NCBI GenBank assembly: GCA_016859345.1
Contig: CM029116.1
Span: 7,469,143-7,533,142, forward strand
DNA length: 64,000 nt
Source: Istiophorus platypterus
Lineage: Eukaryota > Chordata > Actinopteri > Istiophoriformes > Istiophoridae
Direction of reading: 5' to 3'
Part shown: piece after piece, positions 1 through 13,838 of the stretch
Layout of the letters: every line of letters begins with the position of its first letter
Numbering within the stretch: the first letter of the stretch is position 1
The notes under the pieces: generated by a model
Databases searched by the model: none
The model's input: only the letters and a program-made list of their open reading frames with translations
What the model was told of the DNA's origin: nothing
Made by a program: the position numbers and the translations under genes

Positions 1-3000
1 AATTGTTTAATATAGTTACATTTGTAATTTAAAAAAAAACAGCTTTTGTTATTGGTTTAAAAGCTAACATTTATTGACTCTCAGCTGTTTCAAATCAATA
101 AAATTATTGCTATACTTACAGCAACTACTTGATAGACTAAGTGAGCACATCCCACGCATTCATTCAATTCAAGAATCTTCTGATGGTTATTTGACATTAT
201 TTTGAGGAGTGAGTGATAACTAAGAAACATGTCATTAGACTGAAAATAAATTAAATAATTGTTACTTCTAGCCCTATTTACTCTTGCAGGGGCTTTATAA
301 AAGCGCATTTGTTTTCTAAAAGGAGGGTATTCATCAGCCTTGTCATATGTGGCATACTAGTGGGTTTTTTTGGGTTTTTTTGTTTTTTTTAATTGACATA
401 GACAGTTCATGGTTGACCATTATGTTTGTCTATAGTGGGGCACAACAGTATATATTTTTTCCCATCTGTTGCCTTGGTAGCAAATAACAGGATTTATAAC
501 CATTTCTCACATGGATTCCTTTAATGGCTATCTCATTCTTGTCCAATCAGGGGCCAGTGTCATTAGCCATGTCAGTCACTGGTGAAAGCCACTCATACAC
601 AGTAGCACTGCAGGTTTCTTTTCTGAGTAGACCTGGAAGGAAGCTCTCCAGTGGCAGTCTGGACACTAGGGCCATTCATATTCACATCCGCTTTTTAGCA
701 TCACTTCATTATTGTAGTATGGGGCTACATGTTATTGTTCCTCCGCACAAAAATATTGCCAGTCCTTGTGCTGTCCATTAAGGCCCAGCTGCACATTATT
801 CTCAGCAAATAATGTTACACCAGGCCTGCTATTTGATTCCATGGAATGGAAATGGGCTTTAACAAACAAGGATATGACACGTAAGGCAGTCTGGTCAGCT
901 CACTGGCAAATGTCGCTAGCTAGTTCAGTGCAGCTCAATCTTGATGTTTGTATATATGTATTTGTATGTAAGTATTTATGTATATTTTTGAAATCGACAG
1001 TGAAGATATATTTTCAGTCATGCATGCTGTTGCGTTCCTTTGCTCATTTCAAACACCCCTATCCTCTCCCTTTGTGCCACCATGTTGGATCAGCAGTAGA
1101 CAAAGGCCCTGGCTAAGACCTTCTAGCATACTTTCATTAAGTATTAATTCAAGCAGTGCAGAAGAGCAGTTAGCAATGCCCAAACCCTGTCTTGGATTAC
1201 GGTTTAACAAGAGATCTTTTTTTTCTGTCCCTGGGCGCAATTCACAATATTCACTGCTGAGGGACTACATGGAAAAAAAAAAAGTATTGTCCTCTTTTGT
1301 CATGGCTTTATTCTGTTTGTTTTCCCCTCCTAATCACAAAAAATGTTAACACATTTTACTTCTCCACAGCGATGTGCCCTCCGTTCATCAGAGGGATTCT
1401 ATAGTGTTGAACTTTCCTTGTAGGATGAGAAGTAATCTTTCACTCTTTCTGAGAGTCGCAAACAGGCTATGGCTCAGAGATTCATCCCTATCCCTTTGCC
1501 TCTCCCTGGGCAGATCATTTGATCTCTGACCCCTGCTCAGGATAGATTGACACTCGTGCCACTCAGTCAGTAGAGAGGCCTCCCCACCCCACCTCTAACC
1601 CTGCAGGTCAACAATTAGGCTGTATGTCCGTCATCCAACTGCCCATCCCGACCCTCCTTTTTTTGTAGATGATATCCAGCCCCGGGGTGGCCATATTGGT
1701 CCTGTCCATTTGTCTTCATCAGGAGCTATTGCAGTGGAGGCCTGTGCAGCCCCAGAGGGGTCCCCCTATCTCTGGTAATGTCTCACTCACTGCCTCTAGC
1801 TTTCTCTGAGAGTTCCATGCATATTCTCATCAACCCTTACCTTGAGAAGCAGCTGATGGCAGGTAAAATGGCAGCAACCTATTACGCTGAAGAGGTTTTG
1901 TTTTCAGCATGGTAATGAAGAGGGGAATCGGGTGCAGGCAGAGGACAGCACACTGGATAACGGTGGAGGGGCCGTGGTGCACTGGAGCGTACAGTAGGGC
2001 ATTGCAGGCCAGTATATATCCCTGGAATAGGCAGGGGTGAAACAAGACTGAAATGGCAGAGGCCAGTTAATGGGCCTGTCAACAGAGCCAACCTTGCTTT
2101 GAGTTTACTGTTTTAGTATCATTTTTTGTGTGCACATGTGCTGCGCTGTGTATTTCTAGCCACACGAGCATACATGTGCGTGCATACGTGTGCGCGATGG
2201 CCGGCTCCCTCATCACTCAAGTTGAATGGACGTCAGCCAGCAGTAAAATTAGACTGTCTCTCCCTCAGTGGTGGACTGTCACTACTGAGATGGAAGGAGA
2301 GTGAATGGTCTGGTCCCAAGGCACTTTTAGTGGAGGCCCATTTTGAAGCGTTTAATGTTTGACACATACTGACACGCTGTCAAAAGCACAATGACCTACA
2401 AACAGCCATATTCTCCATCAAAAAGGTATGGCCACATACTCAAAGTCATATTGCCGTTAAATCAGGCAAGCAGTTGGTCTTGTTTATCTGAACACCTTTT
2501 CTGTCATCATCTCAGAAACCAGCTGCTCGAATATCAGTAAACCAATCCATTTGATTGCCCGACACAGTGGGGAGAATTCCTTGTTACCTAGATATAATGA
2601 TTTTTTGATTGAGGTTTTAGTTAGTGTATTCTTGAGCTAGGGGCTGAGTCAATCCACTCTTTAAGGATTGTACATTACGTAAGTGAATAAATACCCAAAA
2701 AGAGACCTCATGAGATTGCTTTTGCAATAATTTGAGAGAAAACTAAACATCTGTATCTGCTTGTCAGACCTTATATTGCCACATCCTTAGGTTTCAGAGA
2801 TGTATTTAAAAGGGTTATGGCTCTGTGTTGGCACATGCATTTCAAGGTTAATTTTTAGACCGCCCACTCTTCACAAGCTTGTGATTATAAGGTTTGGTAA
2901 TTACCGTAGAGATAATCTTCATACTTTACTGTTTCTGTCACTGTTGGCATTCCCCATCAGTCTTTATTTTCCATACATCTAATATGTAACTCACTTTTTT

Positions 3001-5730
3001 ATTCCCTTTCCTCTCTCAAACCTATATACTAAACAGTTATGTCTGTAAACCATCTTTGTAAAAGTTTTTTACTCAATCATTTCAGTGTGCAGAGAAGCAG
3101 ACAGGGGACTTAGAAACAGCTGCAGACACACAGCATGTTGTGACTTTTATGGTGATATTGCTCATGCACTCCCTAAAGCATCTCTTTGTTTGACGGCTAA
3201 GTGGAGTGAGGTTAGAGTCTCTTATTTTATCAGGCTTTTACCACTCCTCCGCTTCCCCCTCCCTCCCATTACAGGTCATCCTGCGGCATCTCCCACCGCT
3301 ACGCTTAAATGTTTAAAAGCCTTTTCCCCTTCAAGTTTACTGTTTGTTTACCTATTTATTATTTTACCATGGCTCTCGTTCATATTACTCTCTTTTTTTC
3401 TCTTTTCATATCTGTTTTTTAAATGTGTTTTTTAAAAAAAAGTAATGGGAATAAGTCCCCATCCGAGTACTTGGCCAGGCATGTATATGAGCCTACCATT
3501 GATCCTACCAGTCACACCAAACCAAGTGTGTCCACTGAGAACTGGAGGAAGCCACTTTTCCTTGTGTACTCTATCTTTTTTTCTCTGTTAATTTATACAG
3601 TTATTGGATTCCTCAGGTCCCTTTCTTGGCCTACTCTGTGATCAACTTGTTTATACAAGGTCTGGTTGTCCTTGCAGATTTAGCCACTTTAATTTGTGGT
3701 TGACCATAAAATGCAGTGTTGATTCACGGCTGATAATTTAGCGTGTGGCCAGGAGGGGAGTGGACAGGCCCTGGTTCCTGCTCATTAATAGCAGGACTGC
3801 GACAGAGTGAGAGAGTGGAAAGTCCTCAAGGCTCCATTGATTCGCCATCTCCATGCTGCATTCTGATGCAAGTAGCCCAGCCTAAGTTAAATAGCCTTAC
3901 TGGGTAGAGGGAGCACAAGGGAGAGACAAAAAATATCTTTGCCTAAGACAGAATATTGTCTCCACTGAGTAGGATTGCCGCTTTCCAGTCCAGTTACACC
4001 AACTCTCTATGGTGAGGTGACATCACTACACCAGATCTATGCTTTGGTCTCTTAAGTTTTCAACGGCCTTCAGTGGGTTTTAGTCACCTCAAAGTTATGT
4101 GTAGGCAGAACACCTGAGCACAAAGAGGCCTGTATAGCAGGTGTCTTGAGCATGCACAAGTACCCCCATTTTGTAATGTATTGGTGGTGAGTCAGTAGAG
4201 CTAGTCCTGATTAGGACTAATGGCTGATGAGCTTCCACTAAATCAGTTTTGATGTTCAGCGAAAACAATCGTGACCCTGGTGGCCCTTCCAGATGCCCAG
4301 GGGCTCAGGCAACTGAGCCCTAAGGGGTTAAAGGTCGACTAAAACAGTTAACAGAGCCAGAGTCACACCTGACCCGACCCCTCTGTGACCTGAGAGGCAA
4401 AGACTGGCCGCCACTAAGAATCCTTGCTAATGTGTCACTTCAGACCTTCCCATTTTGGCTCAGCATACACACATAGAGAAGGTCATGAACAGTGAAAGAG
4501 GCCATATTGAATCAGTGCTGTGAGAGGAATGACAGGTCTGTTGTGAGAGAGATCGAGAGGGAGAGAAACATTGTCATTTCAGTGTTCATTTCTATGAAAA
4601 CATCCCCATCACACACATTATAGGCAATGCTAACTCTAGGTTAATCTCTTATTGTAAGTATAAATTCTCGAATGATGTCATGTGCCCCTTTTAAAAATCT
4701 GAAACTTTGACCAGAAATCACAATGGCGCACACCTCAACAGATTAATTAGGGATGAGAAACATGTGCATATGGTTGTTATAGAGGCCTCTCTCCTCTCAA
4801 ACAAAGAGTCTGGTGCTGCTGGCCCTGTTGCACCCCTGTGCTCCAGTGTGGTGGCTGTGTGTCTGGTTGGACTATGTGTCAGGGCTGCTGAGGCCCTGTC
4901 TCCTCTCCAGGGAGTCTCCCTCCACTCATTCACTTCATCCTCCTGCTGTTGCTGCCCTGTGGGACACCGAGGCACACAGAGCCCAGATTAAGCCACTCTT
5001 ACTTGGCCCAACTCCATTCCTCCGACGACGCTAATTACATCTCAAATGGTAATAGATGAGGCCTCGTTAGCAGCTCTCACTCCGTTGAAAGATTCACAAA
5101 CATACATCAGAGGGGCCACTGATCGGTCTGAGCTCCCTCCTTCAAAGGCCGGACTTCACAAGGAGCTCAGGGCCCGATTCACTAATTACTCCAGCAGTTC
5201 CACACTGCTGCCCTGCATACCGCCTGCACCGGGCAGACAGCTTTTCTCGCATCGCCAACGCTGCTCTTAGACAGGCCCTCAAACCCAAAGCAAACTACAC
5301 AGGCGTGTTAAATCTATAATTCAATTATTAAATTAGCTCTCTTTCTATTTTTGTCTCCTCGTAAACCAGCTGCTGATATAATGACATTGCAGAAATCAGT
5401 TACCTCATAGTCACTGACACTTTTAACCTCAGTTTTGGAAACTCCTGCATATTAGAGAGAGACAAAGAAGTATGATGTCATTAAAGTTCTATGGGAAAAA
5501 TGCTGACATCTGTACATTCAGTCTGTCATTACAGCTTCTGCTAACAACATTAGCCTAATTAAGGCTAGAGTTCGTTATTAAATTATCTCACCACAAAGCA
5601 TGTGTTCAATAATAGAAATGCAATTTTATTCTGCAGCGATCCACTTAATTGGATGAGAATAGATCTAAAATTTCAGCTTTGTTCACTCAAGTGTGTCATC
5701 ACTTTCTCTGATGTAGATTGGTATATTTGA

Positions 5731-5756
<26 letters not shown>
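5731..5756. repeat. (GT)13 microsatellite
   Basis: Thirteen perfect GT units. Confidence 0.97.
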
Positions 5757-5762
<6 letters not shown>

Positions 5763-8700
5763 TCAGCAAAAATACTTATTTTAGAATTATTTCATTGTAT
5801 TTTGTGTTTACTTTTGCTTTTTTTTCACCTTCACCTGATAACGACTGCTAGTCCGAATGATCCATCTCTACGAAGAGAAGATGCTCCTCAGGCTTGTTAA
5901 GCCTATGTGCATATAAGGTATTGACTAGTATATACGTCTATCGGCATCTTTATTGGTTCAGAACTGTGGCTGGGCTCTCTTCATTGTTTAAGTGATTTGA
6001 TTCCACAGAACCCTATTAGATTTCATTATCATTTGTGTTTTATTCACTGGCTGTTGTGAAGGAGATGGAGTCAACAAGAAGATTAGACACTGCTCTAATT
6101 GTGGTGTGGTTTACAGTGGGCCTGTTTGCCTGCATCGATCCACTGCGAGAAATAATAATAAAATGGAGGTAAAGCGATGCAGGGAAGGAAGAGGCAGTAA
6201 GCGAGCAGGGCCTCGTTACTGAAGGAATGATGTATTGATCGCATACGACAGGGTGCTGTGGACCGATCAATCCTGATGGGCAAGAGGAGCCTGTTAGGAG
6301 ATTCTCCTGGGTCATCAGGGTCACGCAGACAACAGGCAATGGGATAGAAATTAACTCATCAAGGAAAAGGGGTAGATGGAAAGATGGATGGCTGTATGAA
6401 TAATCAAGAGAAAAAAATGTTAGGGTTTTGCTGAAGATAATTTAGTATGGTATCATGAGGTGAGAAGGTTGTGTATGAATATATGATTGACCAGTGCCAC
6501 CCATACAAATGAAGCTTCCCACTCTTGACCCTTTCTTTGCCGATGGAAAACAAACACTCATGCAAACGAGAGGAGCCTTGCAGTGTGTGGATATTTTGTC
6601 CCGAAAATTGTATATGGTAAGCAGCCACCTGCTGTTTGACTCTGTTTTAAGTGATTTAATGAAAGTTAGCCTAATGGAAAGAGGGATGCTTTTTGTCAAA
6701 ATAAAGGTAAATTACTCCAGCAAAGTAGAAAACCACTGTAGTAGGACAGGTGTATAGTTTTAGATAATTAGAAAGAAAAAAAGCAGAAAAGGGAAAAGAG
6801 AAAAAAGGTGGAATAATGGTAGGAATACATCACCTGTCTTCGCTCTCCAGCATGTGTCCAGAATGCCTTTCTCCTTTCCCCTTGAGTACACTATGTCTGG
6901 CCTTGCCCCAGCTAATTGATAGCCTATTCGTTAATTTAAGTCAGACATGAGTGGCTGCTATTAATGAAGGTGGAATTTGCTGGCCTGACAGTGAAGTGAG
7001 GGTTCACGGGAGAGTGATCTACAGCCTGAGGCACAGTCTAGAGGCAAAGGCTGGAGTGGTGTAGAGTAGAGCAGCCATCACATTTCAAGAAGGCATTCAC
7101 TATGAACTCAGAATGAATCCATTTTCACAGTAAAATTACCTCTATAAATTGGTCTAGGACCCATTTTCAGTGTGTAGAGTAAAAAATGTGAGCAGACTTC
7201 TTCTCTTCAATTGCTTGGACAGAACTCATAGAGTATAATGATGAAGTGAGCAGGAGGGCTCACTCTACAATGGCAAACGAAAGATTGGGTCTGTTTGTGC
7301 TTTATCTGCCCAGATCGATGGTCGCGTTCACGCTGGCAGCCCATTTGCATTTAGCCTCCATAATTGCTGGCATTAATAGCACAAAGTATTGTCAGCCATG
7401 AAGTGATTATGGTAATCAGCAGATGATTTTTTTTTTAAAGCAATTTTGAACTGTTTTGTTTTTTTTTTTGTTTTTTTTTTCTCAAATGAGTTGATCAGCT
7501 TCAATCATGTGAGTACTCTGGGGAAGGGTGACCGTGAATTATCTGTGTTAATGACAGGGTTTTTAACTGGGAAATGGTGTTTGCACCATGATGTGACAAA
7601 GCAAATACACGTGTGTGATTTGTTTCAACATGTTTGTCAATAGCACAGTGCTGAAGGGTCATGTTGATGCAAACCTCGCAGCAATTACCTAGCGAGATCA
7701 GACTCCTGTGGAGAATGCTAAGTTGCCAGTTGTCACTGTTGCACGGTGAGGTCGGGGGTCCCTGTCCTCGGCAGAGTGCTCACATGTCACCTTTCTGATA
7801 TTTAAACAGTGGCTTTTTGCCCCATCTGGTCTTACCTCCCACCTTCTCTCCACCCTCCCATTTCTCCGCCTCTCCCCTCTTGCCCTCATATTTAATTCAG
7901 TGGCAGTGCAGGGAGCAGGAGCACTGCATGTGGGTGACTTGTCAAAGGCTGGACTGGACAGGGGACTGACCTTTTTTTGCCCATTTCTTAATAGTAGCCA
8001 AAATAGCAATGGCTCCCCCAATGAACAAACCATCTTGGATCATTAATTTAAGACACATCTTAAAGTAGTAAAGATTTGAAACTGTATTTGTTCTTTTTTT
8101 ATTGCATCCAGTCGGGGGGGGGGGGGCAGAAGTTCATGCTGAGGTGGATGCAGTCATGCATGAGTAGAGCTCCTAGCTCTTCATTTAAAGACCTCTTTCG
8201 GAGGATGCTTTGTTTTGGTTTGTTATGCTTCCCCCACATTCAGACATGCTGTATGAAACCACCTCAATCCCTGCTATCATGAATTCAGTTATTCAGTTAT
8301 TCATGGCTTGAGGCCAAATAATGAAAGATGTTTGGGGGGGGGGCAAAACTCTTCATTCTTTTTTTCCCACTGCCTCTCTCTCCCTCTGTCTCATTCTCTG
8401 TCTCTTGACTGGATTGCTACTTAGTTCTTGACTCCTATTGAGTATCCGCATCAGTTAAGTCAATAGTATTGGAAGAAAAGTCATCAAAATTACATTTAAT
8501 TTTCAATAATGCTAATGCAGATTGAAAACGATTAGCTAATCTATACAAACCAAATTGTCTATATCAGTGTCACATTGTCTTACAAATAGACACATGTGCA
8601 CGTGGACACAAACTTTCTCTTGGCACTTTCCCACAGAATACAGAATCCTATATGTTTTTACACTATCCAGCCATACAGTTTGTTTAGTGAGAGCCTCAGC

Positions 8701-9303
8701 ATCTTGACAGCAATCTGTGCCATCAAAGGGCCCAGATTGATGCGGCACATGAATACAGGAGTACCTCTTTTGACGGCTGCGGCGGAGCAGAGGCTTGCGC
8801 ACCACGGTGGCTGCGATTGCCACCTCTCTGTTCTGCTCTTTTATGTGGCTGTGGGAGATGGAGGTGTTTGAAGACAAAGATAAAGCTGCCGTTGTGACGC
8901 TGTCAGCTGCCGCTTCATTCTTCAGCTATAGTCATTTGAAGGCGAGAAATCCACCTCTGAGATGTGCTGAGCGGAGACAGGGAAACAGCCATAATCTTTT
9001 TTAATTACATGTGATACAGATGGTTATTTTCTTACATCATCTGAAATCTCGCTGCATGATTATGTATGTTGAAAGTTACACAAATACAACATGTGGTTCT
9101 TGTTGTGTAGTGGCCTGTCGATTCTTGGAGAAGGCATTGTCTCTGTTTTTTATATGTAGCATCATGAAAAAACCTTTGCAAAAACACAGTGATTTTACTC
9201 TCATTTGAGTGTCAATGGAGAACACATTAAAGCCTAATAACTGATCACAGTAATTTCTCCCATACTCTTTCATCTCCACATGTGCCTGCTTGGCTGCGTG
9301 TGT

Positions 9304-9317
9304 CCAGCAGGGGGCAG
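9304..9317 (+). promoter_or_regulatory. CTCF-like binding motif
   Basis: CCAGCAGGGGGCAG fits the vertebrate CTCF core CCASYAGRKGGCRS at all 14 positions. One match in a 64-kb window may be biological or chance; occupancy cannot be judged from sequence. Confidence 0.45.
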
Positions 9318-10067
9318 ACCACCAGACTACCAAAACACCATCTTGTGAAAGCTGTTATCTGTTAACTGAGAGAACTGATAAAACCAAACACACTAATTGG
9401 GTTTTACAGCAACCACAGTTTCACAGTGCTCCTTCATTACCCAGGGGACAGTGCGTCTGGTTGTTTCTGTGTTCAGGCATACGGGGGGCTTACAGGATCG
9501 GTGTGTGTGTAAGAGTTAGTGTATGTATATGTGTGTCTGTATCATAGATATGTGTGTCAACCACCCCCACTGATCTGATAGTGCAGTGCCTGTGGGCAAT
9601 CAGGGATTCCAGCAGAGGCACGAAACAGCGCCAGGTGGTGACTGCAGCCTCACTTAATGTCCACGCCAACTACAGAAGCCCCCCCCCCCACTTGCTCCCC
9701 AACATCTTTCTTTCTGGGGTTAGACATGACGATTTCAAATGTCACTGTATCACAGTGACCTTTCAAGGACCTGGAATTGATCAAAGAAAAAAAATGTGCC
9801 TTCTATCTTAAATGGCAAAAATAGTCACCTTTGATCCCAGCATCAGCTGGAATCGTTTTTAGAATTAAACTGAATTTTAGGATGATTCAAGGTCTACATT
9901 TAGTATAAAAGGTCTGTGTCATCAAATCGAAATTGGTAGCATTTGCAGATTTTGTTATTACCCTTAGGACTAGTAGTCATAGTCTCTTTTTTAAATAATA
10001 TATTGTGTATTTTAAGATAAATGAAATTTAATATTTCAGTAACATTTCATGTTTTGTTCCTGTAATT

Positions 10068-10200
10068 ACCTCTGCCAAGGAGGTTATGTAATCACACGTG
10101 TCTGTTTGTTGGTTCTTTGTTTGTCAGCAAGATTATGCAAAAACTACCAAAGTGATATGCACCAAACGTGGTGGAGGGATGGAGCATGGGCCACTGACAA
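10068..10200 (+). repeat. fish interspersed repeat (CTCTGCCAAGGAGGTTATGT type)
   Basis: CTCTGCCAAGGAGGTTATGT, then GTCTGTTTGTTGG, GTCAGCAAGATTATGC, AAAAACTAC and CACCAAACGTGGTGGAGGGA follow the consensus of a high-copy element I recall from many teleost genomes. It is truncated and diverged. The class is uncertain (non-autonomous element). Confidence 0.7.
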
Positions 10201-10407
10201 AAAAAACTAACCTAAGTTATCCTTCCAGTCTTATTGAATTAATTAATTAGCTGTGTATAAAGTGAATACTGTCTCTATTTAAGTAACAAATGACTTTTTG
10301 GAAATTATTAGCAATTAGTACTCACTTCTTAATATACAAAAAACCAAGCACCTGTGATATAAAGCTTTACCAATATTACCTCAGTTAAGGATTTCCAATG
10401 ACTACTT

Positions 10408-10475
10408 CATGTCTAAATTTTAGACATGAGGCAGTACCATGACTGTGATTTACCAATTAAATCCCAGTCATGGTA
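10408..10475. other. two adjacent inverted repeats (tandem hairpins)
   Basis: CATGTCTAAA at 10408-10417 pairs perfectly with TTTAGACATG at 10419-10428. Immediately after, TACCATGACTGTGATTT at 10435-10451 pairs with AAATCCCAGTCATGGTA at 10459-10475 in 16 of 17 positions around a 7-nt loop. The function is unknown. Confidence 0.85.
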
Positions 10476-11459
10476 GAGTAACAAAGCTCTGTTGCTTATT
10501 ATCAGCAGGCAGCCCTTAATGTCCTTCATGTTCTCTGTGGTTGAATCACACTACAGAATAACACTTGATTTTATCTCTTACTCTTACTAGACACAAGCAC
10601 AGAGCTTCAGTATCAAACACTCACAGGCATCATGGACAGCAGGCATGTGGCAGACCACAGCCGCATCAACTCCACCCCCTTCCTACCTTCTATCTTTAGC
10701 AGTTCTGGCTCAGTAGTTCTAGCTCATTGAATTATTAGCTAATTGCCAGGTGAAATCAGTATTGATTGTGTGTTCCACAGCAGCCCGCGCTAATAGTAGC
10801 ATATAGCTGGTCGCACACTGGATTTTCCTACTGGGTGATATGGAAGCCGGGGACTGTAAAGATAAAAGGCGCCATGTGGGTGGAAGTGGAAATGCTTTCC
10901 CATGCACAGACGGCACACACATACAGCTCACACACAGACATGCATACAGTCTCTTTTTTAGTGTTTTGCCTTTGCTGCAGAATCTGTGCCCCGGAGAGCT
11001 ATGGGATCACTGTGCTGTGTTGCTGTTGAGCCACTGTCTTGTCCTTGCTATGTAGGTCATCAGTGCCCTCCAACGATATCTTATCCCATCTGCAGTGCAG
11101 TCAATACTGTTGACAGAACTCCAAATAGCTTCGGATTAGAAGTTGCCTCATTAACTTTGTTCCTTTGCCTAAATGATTAACCTCACATCTCCAGCCTACA
11201 GAGATGTATTGGACAAGTTTGTAGTACAAACGCGGTATCAAACAGTACTTTTTAATCTTCCTGTTTGATGTGGTGAGAAAATTTAAGGGGGGTGGGGGCA
11301 ACCCAGAGGAAAGAAATGGAGAGGTTTCAAAAAACAGAAAGGGAGGGGGGGGCTGAGGGACACAACAGGAATGGTTTAGACACAGCGCTCTGCACTGATC
11401 CCTAGCATGGCAGCCAGTGGTGTGTTTCAGATTGTTTGCCATTTATAATATGAGCATGA

Positions 11460-11510
11460 CTCACACACACAAACACACGCACACACACATAAACAGAGAC
11501 ACACACACAC
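11460..11510. repeat. imperfect (CA)n repeat
   Basis: CACA runs interrupted by AAA, CGC and AGAG segments, ending in a GGGG run. Confidence 0.9.
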
Positions 11511-12412
11511 GGGGGATATTACATGCAGACTGACAGTTCCAGCAGGCCAGATTACCTGAGTGAGTACCCTAGGTTTTACTCCATGCCTCGAAATGAATGA
11601 AATTCCCCCCATTAGCAAGCAGGTTACATAAGCCTTGTGTACAGGTATATCCAGCTGCACCGAGGCAGTAAGCTGATTACAGATGGAACTAACACAATTA
11701 CTCCTCTGTAATGCAATTAACACGGATTGGATTGTGAAATAAGCAACCGGACTGTCATGCGGATTCTCTCAAGATGCAGAGCTCTCTCTCAGAATGACGC
11801 CAGAGAAGCTACAACTTCAATAGATCATTTAAATGCTCTGCTAAGCTAGTTAATGTCAAAGCATCTTCACTTCCATCCTGAAGTTTTTCACATCACATGT
11901 AAATACACAAACAAATGAATATAATTTGAACAATAAACCTTTTGTTTGAGTATTTAAGGTGTTTGATCTTTAAGCCTTTTTTTTTTAACTGAGGAATGTA
12001 ATGCAATGGATATGAGTGTAACTGCTATTTAAGTACAGTATAGAATGATTAGTTTGTTATTAGTGTTGTTGGTGCATTGCTCTGCCATGTGCAGGGCAAC
12101 TGCTTTCCATATAAAGTGACAGAATCTGCAGCACAGACACTTGAGTTGTAATTTGTATGTGTATGAGTGTATGGCACTTAGGTGAGCCTAATGTAGCAGT
12201 GATTTGCTGAGCAGGCAGCACCACTGCAACAATTTATTCCAAGTATTTAGATATTATGTGCAGCATTCAATCATTCTACAGCAGGCGCACATAAAGTACA
12301 TAACACATTTCCAGGATGATCGCAGTGCCGGTTGTACTGAGGGAAATTTTCAAATGCACATTCTGACTAAATGGTGAATTGCCTCTTCCCACTCAGTCAT
12401 AAACAGCTCACA

Positions 12413-12431
12413 TATATATATATATATATAC
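12413..12431. repeat. (TA)n microsatellite
   Basis: About nine TA units. Confidence 0.95.
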
Positions 12432-13020
12432 ACCCCGGGACATGGAGATGGGGGGAAAAAAATTCCTATCCTCGGGTGAGGCTTTTGTAAAGGTCATCCC
12501 CGCTTCCAGTTTAATTTTTGCTTTTCCTCAAGAGTTTTGATCTATAAAGTGATCAATAAATCTCCTTAAATGTCTCTCCATCTAGGCTGCATCTGATTTA
12601 ACACCTGCTTTATCTGTTTCTTTCTTTCTGTTTGCCACGCTGACAAGACCTCAGCCTTCCTCCGCTCACAAATCTAACTGTATAACCCCCTGCCCAAGCC
12701 ATCCGCAAGGAAAATGGCCAGACCTTTACATTTGACTGATGTCAAAACTAGTTCAAAGTCCTCTATAAGGTTCTGATCCGAAGCCATCCGAGGATTCCTG
12801 GTATGGAAAATGTGTCACCTGTGATCTACAGTGGGGAACAAAGTGTCCTTAGGTGTGGGATTCTTCCTTTCAGGCAGTATCGATTGAAGGGAAGATGATC
12901 TAAGGAAGCCATTAGGAGGATTGAGGAAGGGGGAATAGGCAAGGAAAGGACTGTGATGAACACCTCTCTAATCATTATGCCACGCACAACACTGCCTACA
13001 GCATCAGCCTCACATGCAGA

Positions 13021-13038
13021 CACACACACACACACACA
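13021..13038. repeat. (CA)9 microsatellite
   Basis: Perfect CA units. Confidence 0.95.
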
Positions 13039-13781
13039 GGCAGCCGGACAGTAAAGCAGGATTAGTTCAGAATTTACAGCAGCCGTGTGTGAGATTGCTC
13101 TGCTATTGCATTTGTTTAGATTTGTGTTTGTGCCCATTTGCTGCCGCCATGTTGTGGGGCTGGCTCTGCATCTGCACCAGTACACACATGACTGCACACC
13201 GCTGATGGGTGGGGCTCTGTCACAATGAGCACAGGGAGACAGTAATGGCACACACACACAAAAACACACATCAGCGCACTGAATTTTTATGATGTCTCCC
13301 TGTATCTTTGTGGTCCAGGCATGTAGATTGGTGTCTAGGGAGGAGAGCCGAATACAGTATACTGGGATATAACTGGGCTATCTACAGCTGTTGTGAACAC
13401 CTCCTTTCCTCCTCCTGCTTGTCCTGCAGAGCGGTGCAGGGCACACTTGCACTTGGGGCTCATCAGACCAAGCCAGATAAAAGCTGTTCAACTCCAGCCG
13501 AGAGCTTAATTAAAACGGGGCTGCCATCTCAGAGTGACACCTTTTACAAGCTCCTAACGGCTCTCTGCCCGCTGTTACGGCCAATACAATTATTTACCAA
13601 AACAATAAAATAGACACAGGAAGGAGCCGTAGCAAATAGGCTGGTATAAAGAAAAAGAGGGGGAAGCTATTAAAGATTATACGAAGATTCGTGCAGCGGA
13701 CTGTAGAACGAGGCTGCATGGGTTTCATTTTCACCAGAGATGCCCATGTAAGGGTGACACACCGGATAAATGTCTCAGCCT

Positions 13782-13838
13782 CTGTGTGTGTGTGTGTCTG
13801 TGTCTGTGTCTGTGTCTGTGTGTGTGTCTGTGTGTGTG
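13782..13838. repeat. compound (TG)n/(TCTG)n repeat ending in a G run
   Basis: TG units interspersed with TCTG units, followed by GGGGGGG. Confidence 0.95.

Noticed and set aside
12826..13269. 147-codon open frame on the minus strand
   Set aside because: It has low-complexity Cys/Val runs from CA repeats, no domain resemblance and no flanking splice or promoter structure.
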